The notes under the pieces: generated by a model
Database searches by the model: none
Told to the model about the DNA's origin: nothing
The model's input: the letters and a program-made list of their open reading frames with translations, nothing else
NCBI RefSeq assembly: GCF_003003035.1
Contig: NZ_PVTS01000012.1
Location: 62,001 to 126,000, forward strand
Reading direction: 5' to 3'
Source: Marinilabilia salmonicolor
Lineage (GTDB): Bacteria > Bacteroidota > Bacteroidia > Bacteroidales > Marinilabiliaceae
DNA: 64,000 nucleotides
Shown here: positions 18,092 through 27,880 of the stretch, piece by piece
Numbering within the stretch: the first letter of the stretch is position 1
Layout: each line of letters starts with the position of its first letter
Position numbers and translations under genes: made by a program

Positions 18092-19093
18092 GTGTTTTTG
18101 ACTGTGGTACTTTTATTTACGGTGATATTGGTAATTGTGATATTTCATATTCGGTATCCCATGTTTTTTTTTCATGTAGGCCCTCAGATGTGGTCGGTTG
18201 CCGTCGGTAAGATCGAAGGTGACTTCACTTCTCTTCATCCTCAGGTTGCTATTAGCTATGAAGATGCTCAGAAAATGAGCGGTGTTGATTACATTGCGGA
18301 TCCTTTTTTAATGAAAAATAATGGTGTTTATTTTTTGTTTGTTGAAGCTGCAATTAAAAACTTTGGTCGTATAGATGTTTTTTCTTCTCCGGACTTACAA
18401 GCCTGGAATTTTGAAGGAATTGCATTGGAAAAAGGTTTTCACTTATCCTATCCTTTTGTTTTTCGTCACAAAGATAGACTTTACATGATTCCGGAGGCTG
18501 AGAAGTCTCATGCGGTGACGTTATATGAAGCAGAAGATTTTCCTTTAGCATGGAAAAAAAAGAGGCAGTTACTTGAAGGTCGATACTTTGATGCGACTTT
18601 GCTTGAGTGGAATGGCAATGTTTATCTTTTTGCCATTGACCGTTCTTATCGGTTACGCTGCTTTTTTTCTGCCGAGTTAACCCAAGGAGAGTTTACTGAG
18701 CATCCGTGTTCTCCACTTGGAATTGGAGATAAGATGCGGCCTGCTGGTAGGCCTTTAATATACAATGATTCGATTTTGTTTCCTGTTCAAAGTCAGAAAA
18801 AAGGGTATGGTTCTGAGGTATATTCTTTAATTATTAAATTTCTATCGCCCTCAAGAATAAAATATAAGAAAGGAAAAGCTCTTCTTAAACCTTTTAAGGA
18901 TGAGCATTTTTTTAGTCATGGTGTCCATCACTTAGATATGTGTCGGGATGGATCTCTACTAGTTTTTGCTATGGATGGTAGGGTAGGAACCCGAATTAGA
19001 TATTTCAGGGGCAATTGGAAAAAGTCTTTCAATAATAATTTTAATGATTTGAGAAGTGCTTTTCGGATTTTTAGAAATAACTATCTGAGGTAG
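18092..19093 (+). CDS. GINT1_N-like five-bladed propeller protein (membrane-anchored)
   Basis: This 333-residue protein has a hydrophobic anchor (VVLLFTVILVIVIFHI) at its N-terminus after a GTG start. The rest is a beta-propeller domain like the N-terminal domain of glucosamine inositolphosphorylceramide transferase, which has a GH43-like fold. Repeated elements include YIADPFLMKNNGVYFLFVEA (near 70), SYPFVFRHKDRLYMIPE (near 120), and FDATLLEWNGNVYLFAI (near 165). In bacterial EPS loci this domain often accompanies glycosyltransferases and may bind or modify glycans. It is embedded between flippase and GT4 genes (60 bp and 27 bp gaps). Fold assignment is moderate and activity is unassigned. 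Confidence 0.65.
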   Translation: MFLTVVLLFTVILVIVIFHIRYPMFFFHVGPQMWSVAVGKIEGDFTSLHPQVAISYEDAQKMSGVDYIADPFLMKNNGVYFLFVEAAIKNFGRIDVFSSPDLQAWNFEGIALEKGFHLSYPFVFRHKDRLYMIPEAEKSHAVTLYEAEDFPLAWKKKRQLLEGRYFDATLLEWNGNVYLFAIDRSYRLRCFFSAELTQGEFTEHPCSPLGIGDKMRPAGRPLIYNDSILFPVQSQKKGYGSEVYSLIIKFLSPSRIKYKKGKALLKPFKDEHFFSHGVHHLDMCRDGSLLVFAMDGRVGTRIRYFRGNWKKSFNNNFNDLRSAFRIFRNNYLR

Positions 19094-19120
19094 TTTGCAA
19101 AGGCAAAATTTTTGCATCAG

Positions 19121-20233
19121 ATGAACAATAGAGATTCTAAAATTAAAATATTGTTTACAATACCTAATTTTGACACTGCAGGTAGTGGAAAACACATGAT
19201 TGACCTGATTAAAGAATTGGATCATAATGTTTTTTCTCCGGCAATATGTTGTGAGCATACCAGAGGTAGTTTCTTTGAGGTCATTAAACAGTTGGGCTAT
19301 CCTGTTTTTATTAGAAGAACGGCTCCAAGAAGAGAAAACTATTTGGAAGGGCTAAAAATAATGTTTCAGAATATCAGGTTTTTTTCTCAGAATGAATTTG
19401 ATTTGATTCATTCTTTTGATTGGAAAAGTGATTGGTTTGAGGCACTTTCAGCTAGATTTGCTAGGATTCCGTGGCTTTATACCAAAAAAAGTATGACCTG
19501 GAATAAGCATTGGACCGTCAGAAATCAATTGGCTTCGTTTACTTTTATATTAAATCCTGAGATGCTTTCTAACTTCCCTCTTTCCATGAAACATACAAAA
19601 TGTGTCGGTCTTGGTCCTAATGTGAGCGAAATAGAAAAGAAGAAAGAACTTCTAAATAAAAATGACTTGAAGAAGCATTATGGAGTTTCAGGCAAGTTTG
19701 TTTTTATGACGATTGCGAATCTCGTGCCGGTTAAGAATATTGAACTGTTGATTAATGCTTTTTATAGAATAAATAGAAAGGAAAAGTATCACTTGTTTGT
19801 TGTTGGAGATGATTCGAGTCAATATGCCAATTCAATAAGGTCTTTAATAATAACACTAGGACTTGAGAATCATGTTTCATTGACAGGGAAAACAATGGAA
19901 GTGGAAAGATATCTTGGAATTGCCGATTTATATATTCAGCCAAGTTTATCAGAAGCTTCAGGTGTTGCTTGTATGGAAGCTTGTGCATTTGGAATTCCTG
20001 CAATAGGTTCTGATGTGCCAGGATTAAGGTTTGTTTTGGGAGATGAAAAATTGTTGTTCAATCCATTTTCCGAGGAATCTTTGTTTAAATTGATGGATTT
20101 AATGGCAAATAAGCAAAAGTTTGAATTGCAGGAAATTGGTACTGCTTTGCATCAACGAATGTTAAACTTTTTTCATTTACCTGTTGTCGCAAAGGAACAT
20201 GAAGCAGTATATAAAGAAATTTTGAAAGTCTGA
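19121..20233 (+). CDS. GT4-family glycosyltransferase
   Basis: This 370-residue cytosolic GT-B enzyme adds a sugar from an activated donor to the lipid-linked repeat unit. The N-terminal acceptor domain contains TIPNFDTAGSGKHM. The C-terminal donor domain has TIANLVPVKNIELLINAF (near 195) and the retaining EX7E element EASGVACMEACAFGIPAIGSD, written here as EASGVACMEA and GIPAIGSD, near 280. ATG 19121 is preferred over a TTG nine bases upstream. A 107-bp AT-rich gap with a short inverted repeat (AATTAATT) separates it from the next gene. Confidence 0.85.
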   Translation: MNNRDSKIKILFTIPNFDTAGSGKHMIDLIKELDHNVFSPAICCEHTRGSFFEVIKQLGYPVFIRRTAPRRENYLEGLKIMFQNIRFFSQNEFDLIHSFDWKSDWFEALSARFARIPWLYTKKSMTWNKHWTVRNQLASFTFILNPEMLSNFPLSMKHTKCVGLGPNVSEIEKKKELLNKNDLKKHYGVSGKFVFMTIANLVPVKNIELLINAFYRINRKEKYHLFVVGDDSSQYANSIRSLIITLGLENHVSLTGKTMEVERYLGIADLYIQPSLSEASGVACMEACAFGIPAIGSDVPGLRFVLGDEKLLFNPFSEESLFKLMDLMANKQKFELQEIGTALHQRMLNFFHLPVVAKEHEAVYKEILKV

Positions 20234-20340
20234 AACACCAGGTTTAGATGTGGGAAAATCAATTATGCGTATATACGAATATTGAATTAATTAAAAATCT
20301 TTATTAAAACTTCAATTAATTGTTTTAAAATTATTAATGA

Positions 20341-21729
20341 GTGATAAATAATCCAGTTATTCCGGTTGAGCCAGTCTATTATAAGGTTCCAGGTACTCAT
20401 GAATTGGATCTTGAAGCAATTACCGCTTTTGCGGCTATCGGATTCTTTTTGGGAAGGGATACTTATTGGAAAGACATAAAGGTCTTACCTCCGGCTACCT
20501 CCTATAGTATTAATAGTGACCAGCAGGTAGTTCCCGGAGAAGCTTATTTTAAGTGGTTTTATGCCCCCAGAGACATTTCTTTTAATGAGACGATAGAAGA
20601 ATTTACTTTTCTTTTTGAAAAGATTACAAATGAACAAACAAGTGGTAAGCGTATTATTTTGCCTTTGTCCGGGGGGCTTGATAGTCGCTCTCAGGCAGCA
20701 GCATTAGCCTCCTTGAGACACCCGAATGTTGCTTCCTATAGTTATAAATTTTCAAATAGTTTTGATGAAACTGGGTATGGAAGAAAGATTGCGAACCAAT
20801 GTGGTTTTTCTTTCAAAGACCTAAAGATCCCGATAGGTTACTTATGGTCCCGAATAGAAGAATTGGCTGAGATTAATGATTGTTTCTCCGAATTTACCCA
20901 CCCTCGCCAGATGGGAGTGATTGATGAGATTGGAGAATTAGGAGACCTGTTTTTTCTTGGACATTGGGGCGATGTCTTGTTTGATGATATGAAACTCCGT
21001 GATTCAGCAACCGAAACAGAGCAATTGATTCACTTAAAGAAGAAGATAGTAAAAAAAGGAGGTCGGGAACTAGCTGATTCCCTGTGGCGTGTGTGGGGTT
21101 TAGATGGTGATTTTGAAGAATATTTGGATGCCAGATTGCTAGATTTGCTGCGGACAATTGATATAAAGAATGCTAATGCAAAAATCAGAGCATTTAAGTC
21201 ATTGTTTTGGGCTCCCCGCTGGACATCAGTGAATTTGGGTGTGTTTTCAAGTAGAAGGCCTGTTGCATTACCTTATTATGATAAACGAATGTGTGATTTT
21301 ATTTGCCGTGTTCCGGAAAAATATCTGGCAGGGAGGCAAATTCAAATTGAGTACATTAAAAGAGCCTCCCCTGAATTGGCTGCAATTCCTTGGCAAACTT
21401 ATGATCCTGCAAATTTATTCACTTACCAGGAATTTCACCACATAAAATATTTGCCAAAGAGAATAATAAGAAAGGGGAAAAGAATCTTAAATGAAAAGTT
21501 GAGAGGAAAGCATTTGGTTCAAAGAAACTGGGAGAATCAGTTTCTTGGAAAGGAAAATAAAAAAAGTCTTGACAGATGGTTGCTAAAGAATAAAACTTAT
21601 TCGGATTTTATTCCTGTCTCTGTCACCAATGATTTTCTTGATCGTTTTAAAAATGGGGAAAGCCTCTATTTCTCTCATCCTGTCAGTATGTTGCTTACTT
21701 TGAGTTTGTTCTCTAAAAGACATCTTTAA
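20341..21729 (+). CDS. Asparagine-synthase-like protein lacking most of the glutaminase domain
   Basis: This 462-residue protein has the PP-loop LPLSGGLDSRS at residues 108-118 and the rest of the asparagine synthetase B C-terminal domain (LGHWGDVLFDD near 200, RPVALPYYDKRM near 305). The class II amidotransferase domain is reduced to its last ~60 residues (AIGFFLGRDTYWKDIKVLPP), and the N-terminal catalytic cysteine is absent. Only 107 bp lie upstream, so the missing part is not a frameshift. It would need ammonia or an external amidotransferase and probably amidates a sugar acid or another carboxylate of the EPS. A GTG start is used. Compare XrtA-associated amidotransferases, which are full length. 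Confidence 0.78.
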   Translation: MINNPVIPVEPVYYKVPGTHELDLEAITAFAAIGFFLGRDTYWKDIKVLPPATSYSINSDQQVVPGEAYFKWFYAPRDISFNETIEEFTFLFEKITNEQTSGKRIILPLSGGLDSRSQAAALASLRHPNVASYSYKFSNSFDETGYGRKIANQCGFSFKDLKIPIGYLWSRIEELAEINDCFSEFTHPRQMGVIDEIGELGDLFFLGHWGDVLFDDMKLRDSATETEQLIHLKKKIVKKGGRELADSLWRVWGLDGDFEEYLDARLLDLLRTIDIKNANAKIRAFKSLFWAPRWTSVNLGVFSSRRPVALPYYDKRMCDFICRVPEKYLAGRQIQIEYIKRASPELAAIPWQTYDPANLFTYQEFHHIKYLPKRIIRKGKRILNEKLRGKHLVQRNWENQFLGKENKKSLDRWLLKNKTYSDFIPVSVTNDFLDRFKNGESLYFSHPVSMLLTLSLFSKRHL

Positions 21730-21785
21730 ACTCTGGTTTAACTTATTTTGTTTCGGTTGAACAGATTAATTTTTGAGAAGTATTT

Positions 21786-22976
21786 ATGAAGGTTGCTATT
21801 TTTTCCGGGGAGATCCCCTCTTCAGCATTTATTGAAAATTTGATAACCGGACTTTCAGAAAAAACTGATTCCGACATTATACTTTTCGGAAAAAAAAGGG
21901 GGAGTGTTAATTATAAAGATAATGTGAAAATACGTTACTTCCCGGGTTCACTTTTTGAGGCATGTTTATTTCTATTAGTGTATGGTCTGATTTTGGTATT
22001 TCAGTCCCCTTCTGCTTTTTTTACTGTGGCCAAGCTGACATTAGAATCAGAAAAACATTTTCGCAAAACAATAGAAACTCTCGCGAAGAGATTCATTGTA
22101 TTAAGCAACCGACCCGATATTTTCCATGTTCAATGGATAAAAGAGGGACATGAATGGTTGTTTTTGAAAAAGTTTGGAGTCAAAGTTATAGGTAGTTTCA
22201 GGGGTGCGCATATTCATTACTCTCCTGTGGCTAATCAATCTTTGGCCAAGCGCTATCGTCAGACATTTCCTTATTATGATGCCTTTCATTCGGTTTCAAC
22301 TCATTTGGTCAGGGAAGCGGCAAAATATGGAGATCTGGGAGATAAAATATATCGAATTCCAGGTGCAGTTCCCTCAAAAATGATAAAGACAGATATAGAA
22401 CCAAGAAGTTTAAAACCTGAAAAGATATTAAAAATTCTATCAGTAGGGCGTGCTCATTGGATCAAGGGATATCACTTTGCATTGGATGCTTGTGCGGTAT
22501 TAAAACAACGGGGGATTAAATTTAAGTACACTATTGTAGGAACAAATGGTAATGAAGAACATTTATTCCAGGTTCATGATTTAGGAATTGCAGAGGAGGT
22601 TGTTTTTGCAGGAGAGGTTTCATACCAGAATATTCCTGAGTATTTTGATACAACAGATGTTTTTCTATTACCCAGTCTGAATGAAGGAATAGCCAATGTA
22701 GTATTGGAGGCTATGGCTCGGGGAGTTCCTGTAGTTTCAACGGCTTGTGGAGGTATGCCTGAAGTGATTAAAAGCAGGGAGAACGGCTTTCTGGTTCCAG
22801 TAAGAGATTCGCTTGCAATAGCTAATGTACTTACCATGCTTGTTAGAGAAGATTTCAACCTTAATTTAATTGTAGAAGCAGCGAAAAAGACAATTTTAGA
22901 GAATCATCTTTTAGAGGATCAGATTGAAGCATACCGCCAGATGTATTTTGATGTTTTTTCTGGGAAAAAGAATTAA
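21786..22976 (+). CDS. GT4-family glycosyltransferase
   Basis: This 396-residue GT-B enzyme carries a hydrophobic stretch near residues 58-75 (ACLFLLVYGLILVFQS) that may associate with the membrane, as in several EPS GT4s. The donor-site region reads SVGRAHWIKGYHFALDA (near 220), and the EX7E element NEGIANVVLEAMARGVPVVST lies near 298 (pieces NEGIANVVLEA and RGVPVVST). It is closely similar in layout to the next gene (SVGRLHWKKGYEYALQA), so the two look like an old duplication. They are ten bases apart and translated together. Confidence 0.85.
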   Translation: MKVAIFSGEIPSSAFIENLITGLSEKTDSDIILFGKKRGSVNYKDNVKIRYFPGSLFEACLFLLVYGLILVFQSPSAFFTVAKLTLESEKHFRKTIETLAKRFIVLSNRPDIFHVQWIKEGHEWLFLKKFGVKVIGSFRGAHIHYSPVANQSLAKRYRQTFPYYDAFHSVSTHLVREAAKYGDLGDKIYRIPGAVPSKMIKTDIEPRSLKPEKILKILSVGRAHWIKGYHFALDACAVLKQRGIKFKYTIVGTNGNEEHLFQVHDLGIAEEVVFAGEVSYQNIPEYFDTTDVFLLPSLNEGIANVVLEAMARGVPVVSTACGGMPEVIKSRENGFLVPVRDSLAIANVLTMLVREDFNLNLIVEAAKKTILENHLLEDQIEAYRQMYFDVFSGKKN

Positions 22977-22985
22977 TTAGAAATA

Positions 22986-24167
22986 ATGATTGTAGGGCTT
23001 GTTCTTTCCAAAGTACCGGGTTACAGTGAAACATTTTTTAGGTCCAAAATCAGAGGCTTGACTGCCAAAGGATACAAAGTATTGGTATTTGCAGGATCCG
23101 GAGAAAGGAGAGCTTTTGAAAGGGCTAAAGTTGTTAAAGCTTTTCCGGTGCTATCCAATCCATTTTTGCAAATTTTGTTGGTCTTTGTTATTCTGGGTTG
23201 GCTACTACTATCTTGTCCCAGACGCTTTGTGTCTTTATTTATTTTTCAAAAAAGATCTGGGGGTTCAACTTGGGACGCTTTGAAAACAATTTATATCAAT
23301 GGTCACATTTTGCCATTTGATCTTGATTGGATACATTTTGGTTTTGCCACGATGGGAATTGGGCGGGAAAATGTTGCTAAAGCTTTGAACGCAAAGATGG
23401 CGGTGAGTATTCGTGGGTTCGATATTTCTATATACCCATTGAAACATCCAGGTTGTTTTAATCTTCTTTGGGAAAATGTGGATAAAGTACATGTAATCTC
23501 TGATGATCTGGAGCGGAAGTTAAGAGAGACAAGATTTCCTGATTGGAAAATGATTCAGAAGATAACTCCGGCAATTGCCTTTGAAAATTTTTTTCAAAAA
23601 AGAGAGTGCTTTCATAATGGTGAGGAAAGAAAAGTTCGGATTTTATCAGTTGGGCGTCTTCATTGGAAGAAAGGCTATGAATATGCATTGCAGGCAATGT
23701 GTCAGTTAAAAGCTTCTAATATTCCTTTTGTTTTTTCAATTGCAGGCACAGGTAGTGAGTTGGAACGTTTAAAGTTTGCAGTTTATCAACTAGGCCTTGA
23801 GGAAGAAGTTATTTTTAAGGGAAAGCTTAACCATGAAGAAGTTGCCAAAGAAATGAGAGAAGCTGATATTTATTTGCAGCCAAGCATTCAGGAGGGTTTC
23901 TGCAATGCTGTGCTGGAGGCTCAGGCTGCCGGATGCTTTTGCATTGTCTCCGATGCAGAAGGTTTAAGTGAGAATGTGTTGGACGGAGTTACAGGGCGGG
24001 TTTTTGAGCGCAGAGATGTAAATGCTATGGCCGAAGTAATTCTGGACGTTATCAGACTCTCTTCAGAGTCAAGAGCTAAAATGGTTTTAGCTGCCCAGAA
24101 ACGGGTTCAGAATAATTTTTCCATTGATGAACAAATCAGAAAATTTGAACATTTTTATGAAAAATAA
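22986..24167 (+). CDS. GT4-family glycosyltransferase
   Basis: This 393-residue GT-B enzyme is a paralogue of its upstream neighbour. It has GYSETFFRSKIRGL near the N-terminus, a membrane-associating hydrophobic segment near 55-75 (LQILLVFVILGWLLL), SVGRLHWKKGYEYALQAM near 220 and the EX7E element QEGFCNAVLEAQAAG near 300. It should add one sugar to the growing repeat unit. The next gene starts inside its last codons. Confidence 0.85.
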   Translation: MIVGLVLSKVPGYSETFFRSKIRGLTAKGYKVLVFAGSGERRAFERAKVVKAFPVLSNPFLQILLVFVILGWLLLSCPRRFVSLFIFQKRSGGSTWDALKTIYINGHILPFDLDWIHFGFATMGIGRENVAKALNAKMAVSIRGFDISIYPLKHPGCFNLLWENVDKVHVISDDLERKLRETRFPDWKMIQKITPAIAFENFFQKRECFHNGEERKVRILSVGRLHWKKGYEYALQAMCQLKASNIPFVFSIAGTGSELERLKFAVYQLGLEEEVIFKGKLNHEEVAKEMREADIYLQPSIQEGFCNAVLEAQAAGCFCIVSDAEGLSENVLDGVTGRVFERRDVNAMAEVILDVIRLSSESRAKMVLAAQKRVQNNFSIDEQIRKFEHFYEK

Positions 24168-25512
24168 GACCTTGCATATCTTTCCTTTTATAAAATATAT
24201 CCGCCCAGCCTGGTATTTTAACATGAAGGTTGAGAGTGATTATCCTGTATGGGTTAATTATGATCTATTGGATAACTCCTCTCAAATGTTGATAAGTTTA
24301 GATGAGAATTATAGTTCGCGTTCTGTTTCGCTCAGAGATGCAGCTTATGTGGCATTGCAAAAAGGGGTGATTTGTTCAAGTAAGGATTATGCATTGGTGT
24401 TGACTGAATCCCCTTCTGTTCAGGATAATTATCGATTCTTGAGGAAGTTCTTTAATAAGAGTTGGGCTACTATTGTGTTGATAATCAGGTTGTTTTCCTT
24501 GTGTAATCCTTTTGAGGAATTTAAAGCATTTTTTGCAACAAGGCATATTCGAAAAGTTGATGTTTTTAGCAGGCCGGTGATTTATGACAATTTTATGGAG
24601 AATTCAGGAGGTATTCTGGAAGAAAGCCCAAAGGTATCTGTTATTATTCCAACACTAAACCGTTACAAATATTTAAAGGATGTTCTAACTGATCTGTCAC
24701 AACAGACTTATCAAAATTTTGATGTGTTGATTTGTGATCAATCAGAGCCTGTTGACAGAGATTTTTACCAAAAGAATGATTCTATCGATCTTAAACTAAT
24801 AATTCAGGAAGAAAAAGCACTCTGGAAAGCGAGGAACAGATGTATTAAGGAGAGCGATAGTGATTACTTACTACTGTTTGATGATGACAGCAGAGTAGAA
24901 CCTGACTGGATTGAGTCTCACCTCAGATGTGTTCATTATTTCAAGGCAGAAATTAGTTCTGGAGTATCAATGTCAACTGTTGGAGCGAAAGTTCCTGGCA
25001 ATTATTCTTTTTTCAGGCGGGGCGACCAGTTGGATACAGGAAATGTTCTGATTCATCGTGATGTTTTCCGGAAAGTCGGATTATTTGATCGTCAATTTGA
25101 AAAACAAAGAATGGGCGATGGAGAGTTTGGTTTACGTTGCTTTCTCTCAGGTATCGTAAATATCAGTAATCCGTTGGCTCAGAGAATTCATTTGAAAGTG
25201 TCTTCAGGAGGATTGCGTCAGATGGGAAGTTGGGATGCTTTTCGGCCTAAAAATATTTTATCTCCCAGACCTATACCAAGCGTTTTATATCTGGTGCGAA
25301 AGTATTTTGGAAATGCCAGAGCTCGTTTATTTCTGTCTCTAACGATGCCTTTTTCTGTACTTCCTTATCATTTGAAAGGAAAAACAGGTTCTGGTGTTTT
25401 TAGTCTTGTGGTGTTTTTGTTGCTTTTTCCTGTTTTCCTGATTCAAATAATTAAAAGTTGGAATATTGCATCTGGGATGTTGAGAAAAGGTGCATTAATT
25501 GAGCATTTATGA
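24157..25512 (+). CDS. GT2-family glycosyltransferase
   Basis: This 451-residue inverting GT-A enzyme has an N-terminal ~150-residue extension with no recognised domain. The GT2 domain follows: VSVIIPTLNRYKYL (near 160), DVLICDQSEP, and the metal-binding LLFDDDSRVEPDWI (near 245). A hydrophobic helix pair close to the C-terminus (VFSLVVFLLLFPVFLIQII) anchors it. ATG 24157 overlaps the previous gene by 11 bases; a TTG/ATG pair at 24124 would add eleven residues within the upstream gene and is less likely. It overlaps the next gene by four bases (ATGA). Confidence 0.85.
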   Translation: MKNKTLHIFPFIKYIRPAWYFNMKVESDYPVWVNYDLLDNSSQMLISLDENYSSRSVSLRDAAYVALQKGVICSSKDYALVLTESPSVQDNYRFLRKFFNKSWATIVLIIRLFSLCNPFEEFKAFFATRHIRKVDVFSRPVIYDNFMENSGGILEESPKVSVIIPTLNRYKYLKDVLTDLSQQTYQNFDVLICDQSEPVDRDFYQKNDSIDLKLIIQEEKALWKARNRCIKESDSDYLLLFDDDSRVEPDWIESHLRCVHYFKAEISSGVSMSTVGAKVPGNYSFFRRGDQLDTGNVLIHRDVFRKVGLFDRQFEKQRMGDGEFGLRCFLSGIVNISNPLAQRIHLKVSSGGLRQMGSWDAFRPKNILSPRPIPSVLYLVRKYFGNARARLFLSLTMPFSVLPYHLKGKTGSGVFSLVVFLLLFPVFLIQIIKSWNIASGMLRKGALIEHL

Positions 25513-26645
25513 TAAAGTCGGTTTTTTTGGTTGTTTCTGAATTTCCTCCTGGGCCTGGGGGAATAGGCAATCATGCCTGGTCCTTGGCTCTTCACCTTGC
25601 GAAAAGGGGGGTCAAAGTGCATGTTTTGACTGATTCGAACTATGCAAAAATGGATGAAATTAAGACTTTCGACAGACAACTTCCTGACCTTATGAAAGTA
25701 TCCAGGATTAAGAGATCTTGGGTTTTAACCCCGGTTATCCGGATATGGATGTTCTTTTATTATATTCTTTTCCGCGAAAATGAGGGGATTATATTTAGCG
25801 GTCGATTTTCTCTTTGGCTTTGTGGCTTGATGAAGTTGTTTTTTATAAAAACTCCTTCATTATGTGTTTTACATGGTTCGGAAATAAGGTTAAAGAATCA
25901 ATTATTTAACATTCTCACATGGCATGGTATATCTAAAGCCTCTTTTCTGGTCCCGGTATCTGCTTTTACTCATTCGCTACTTCCAGATAAATTGAGAAAG
26001 AAACCTTTTAAAATTATCGAGAACGGAATTGATATTCATGAGTTTTCTGATCTTAAAGGACAATTGACAAATGAGGAGCCTGATTTGAAAGGAGACCCGG
26101 TATTGCTTACGGTTGGGAATGTTACTTATCGAAAAGGGCAGCATCGCGTTATTAAAGCGCTGCCGGAGATTTTAAAGCATTTTCCAGGGACTCAGTATCA
26201 TGTGGCAGGACTTCCTTCCCTAAAATCTGAATTTCAGGAATTGGCAGAATCAATGGGTGTAAGTTCAAAAGTAATTTTCCATGGTCGGTTGCCGCTTCGT
26301 AAAGATGTTGCAAATACTTATGATAAAGCGGATTGTTTCTTAATATTGAGTGAGAATCAACAGGATGGAGATGTGGAAGGATTTGGGATTGTAATTTTGG
26401 AGGCAAATTATTTTGGATTGCCTGTAATTGGGGCTTCGGGTTGTGGGATTGATGATGCTATAAAGCACGGATTTAACGGATTTTTGGTTGATGGAAACAA
26501 CCCCGGGCAAATAGCTAACAGTTTGAAAGAGATCCTTGACCGAAAGGAAGAGTTTTCAAAGAATGCAAAAGATTGGGCTTTGGCTCATGATTGGAGCCGG
26601 ATTGTTAGTAAATATCTTGAGATATTTGATCAATTGATTTTATGA
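25509..26645 (+). CDS. GT4-family glycosyltransferase
   Basis: This 378-residue GT-B enzyme has the typical N-terminal glycine loop FPPGPGGIGNHAWSLALHL (near 13-31), LCVLHGSEIRLK (near 115), donor-site VGNVTYRKGQHRVIKAL (near 200) and EX7E element VEGFGIVILEANYFG (near 290). It is translationally coupled on both sides by ATGA overlaps, so its dosage is tied to its neighbours. A mannosyl- or hexosyltransferase-like role is possible. The sugar cannot be read from sequence. Confidence 0.87.
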   Translation: MIKSVFLVVSEFPPGPGGIGNHAWSLALHLAKRGVKVHVLTDSNYAKMDEIKTFDRQLPDLMKVSRIKRSWVLTPVIRIWMFFYYILFRENEGIIFSGRFSLWLCGLMKLFFIKTPSLCVLHGSEIRLKNQLFNILTWHGISKASFLVPVSAFTHSLLPDKLRKKPFKIIENGIDIHEFSDLKGQLTNEEPDLKGDPVLLTVGNVTYRKGQHRVIKALPEILKHFPGTQYHVAGLPSLKSEFQELAESMGVSSKVIFHGRLPLRKDVANTYDKADCFLILSENQQDGDVEGFGIVILEANYFGLPVIGASGCGIDDAIKHGFNGFLVDGNNPGQIANSLKEILDRKEEFSKNAKDWALAHDWSRIVSKYLEIFDQLIL

Positions 26646-27823
26646 AACTACTTATTATTTCCCATACTGCACATTATATGTCTTCAGAAGGAGAATTGGT
26701 AGGATGGGGACCTACCTTACGTGAGATAGATCATCTAACCACATTGTTTGATATTGTTTACCATTGTGCACCATTGCATGAAGGAGATGCTCCTTCCAGT
26801 TCTATAGCTTATGAAATGAAAGAAAAAGTTCATTTTATTCCGCTAGCCCCTTCTGGAGGAGTAAGTTTTTTAGACAAATTGGGAGTTTTAAAAAAAGCTC
26901 CGGGGAATCTTGCAATTGTACGGAAAGCGCTAAAAGAGGCAGATGTATATCAGTTCAGGGCTCCAACCGGTATCGGTGTTTATTTGATACCTTGGTTAAA
27001 GTGGTTCTCAGGAAAGCCAGGTTGGTTTAAATATGCGGGTAATTGGGTTCAGAAAAATGCTCCTATTGGATATCGTGTACAACGTTGGATGCTAAAAAGA
27101 TTTAACAGACAAAGGGTGACTATTAACGGTAGTTGGCCGGGGCAACAAGAGCATTGTGTAACGTTTGAGAATCCTTGTCTTACGCAATCGGAAATTGAAT
27201 TGGGACGAGAAATTGTTGAGCAAAAAGATTACAATGGTTTTATAAATTTTTGTTTTGTGGGACGATTGCAGAGCGCTAAAGGAGTCGGACATATTCTTGA
27301 GGCATTTAAGAAAATCGGCCCTCATCCACGTATCGGAGAAATTCATCTAATAGGTGATGGTCCAGAAAAGGATCTTTTCATTGAAAAAAGTAAAGATCTC
27401 GATGTTTCTGTGATTTTTCATGGTTTTGTGACCAGGCAGGAAGTTGGGGAAATGCTAAAAAAATGTCATTTGTTTTTACTTCCATCAGCCTCAGAAGGTT
27501 TTCCCAAGGTTGTTGCAGAAGCAGCTAATTATGGATGTGTCCCTTTGGTGTCAGACGTTTCAAGTTTGAGTCAATACATTATGGATGGAGAAAATGGATT
27601 TCTGGTTAGGTATAATGAGAAAATCGCGAATGAACTGGCCGATAAAATTATGGAAATATTGTCATTAAATGATCTGAAGAAAATTTCCAGACAAGCATAT
27701 AAGCTTTCACCAAAGTTTTCTTATGATTATTATATCAAAAGAATTGATTGCGACATTATTGCTCCGATTTCTGATATTGAAAAGAATCGGGAAACCTTTA
27801 ATCAATCTGTTCAAAGGAAGTGA
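26642..27823 (+). CDS. GT4-family glycosyltransferase
   Basis: This 393-residue GT-B enzyme shows the donor-domain signature FCFVGRLQSAKGVGHILEAF (near 205), GDGPEKDLF (near 240), and EX7E element SEGFPKVVAEAANYG (near 283). The C-terminus extends about 25 residues past the usual end. A four-base overlap couples it to the previous gene, and a 57-bp gap separates it from the polymerase gene. Confidence 0.85.
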   Translation: MKLLIISHTAHYMSSEGELVGWGPTLREIDHLTTLFDIVYHCAPLHEGDAPSSSIAYEMKEKVHFIPLAPSGGVSFLDKLGVLKKAPGNLAIVRKALKEADVYQFRAPTGIGVYLIPWLKWFSGKPGWFKYAGNWVQKNAPIGYRVQRWMLKRFNRQRVTINGSWPGQQEHCVTFENPCLTQSEIELGREIVEQKDYNGFINFCFVGRLQSAKGVGHILEAFKKIGPHPRIGEIHLIGDGPEKDLFIEKSKDLDVSVIFHGFVTRQEVGEMLKKCHLFLLPSASEGFPKVVAEAANYGCVPLVSDVSSLSQYIMDGENGFLVRYNEKIANELADKIMEILSLNDLKKISRQAYKLSPKFSYDYYIKRIDCDIIAPISDIEKNRETFNQSVQRK

Positions 27824-27880
27824 ATTATAGTTATTGGAATTCTTTTGTTGAGTATTGTCTGAAAAGATTTTAATATTCTT

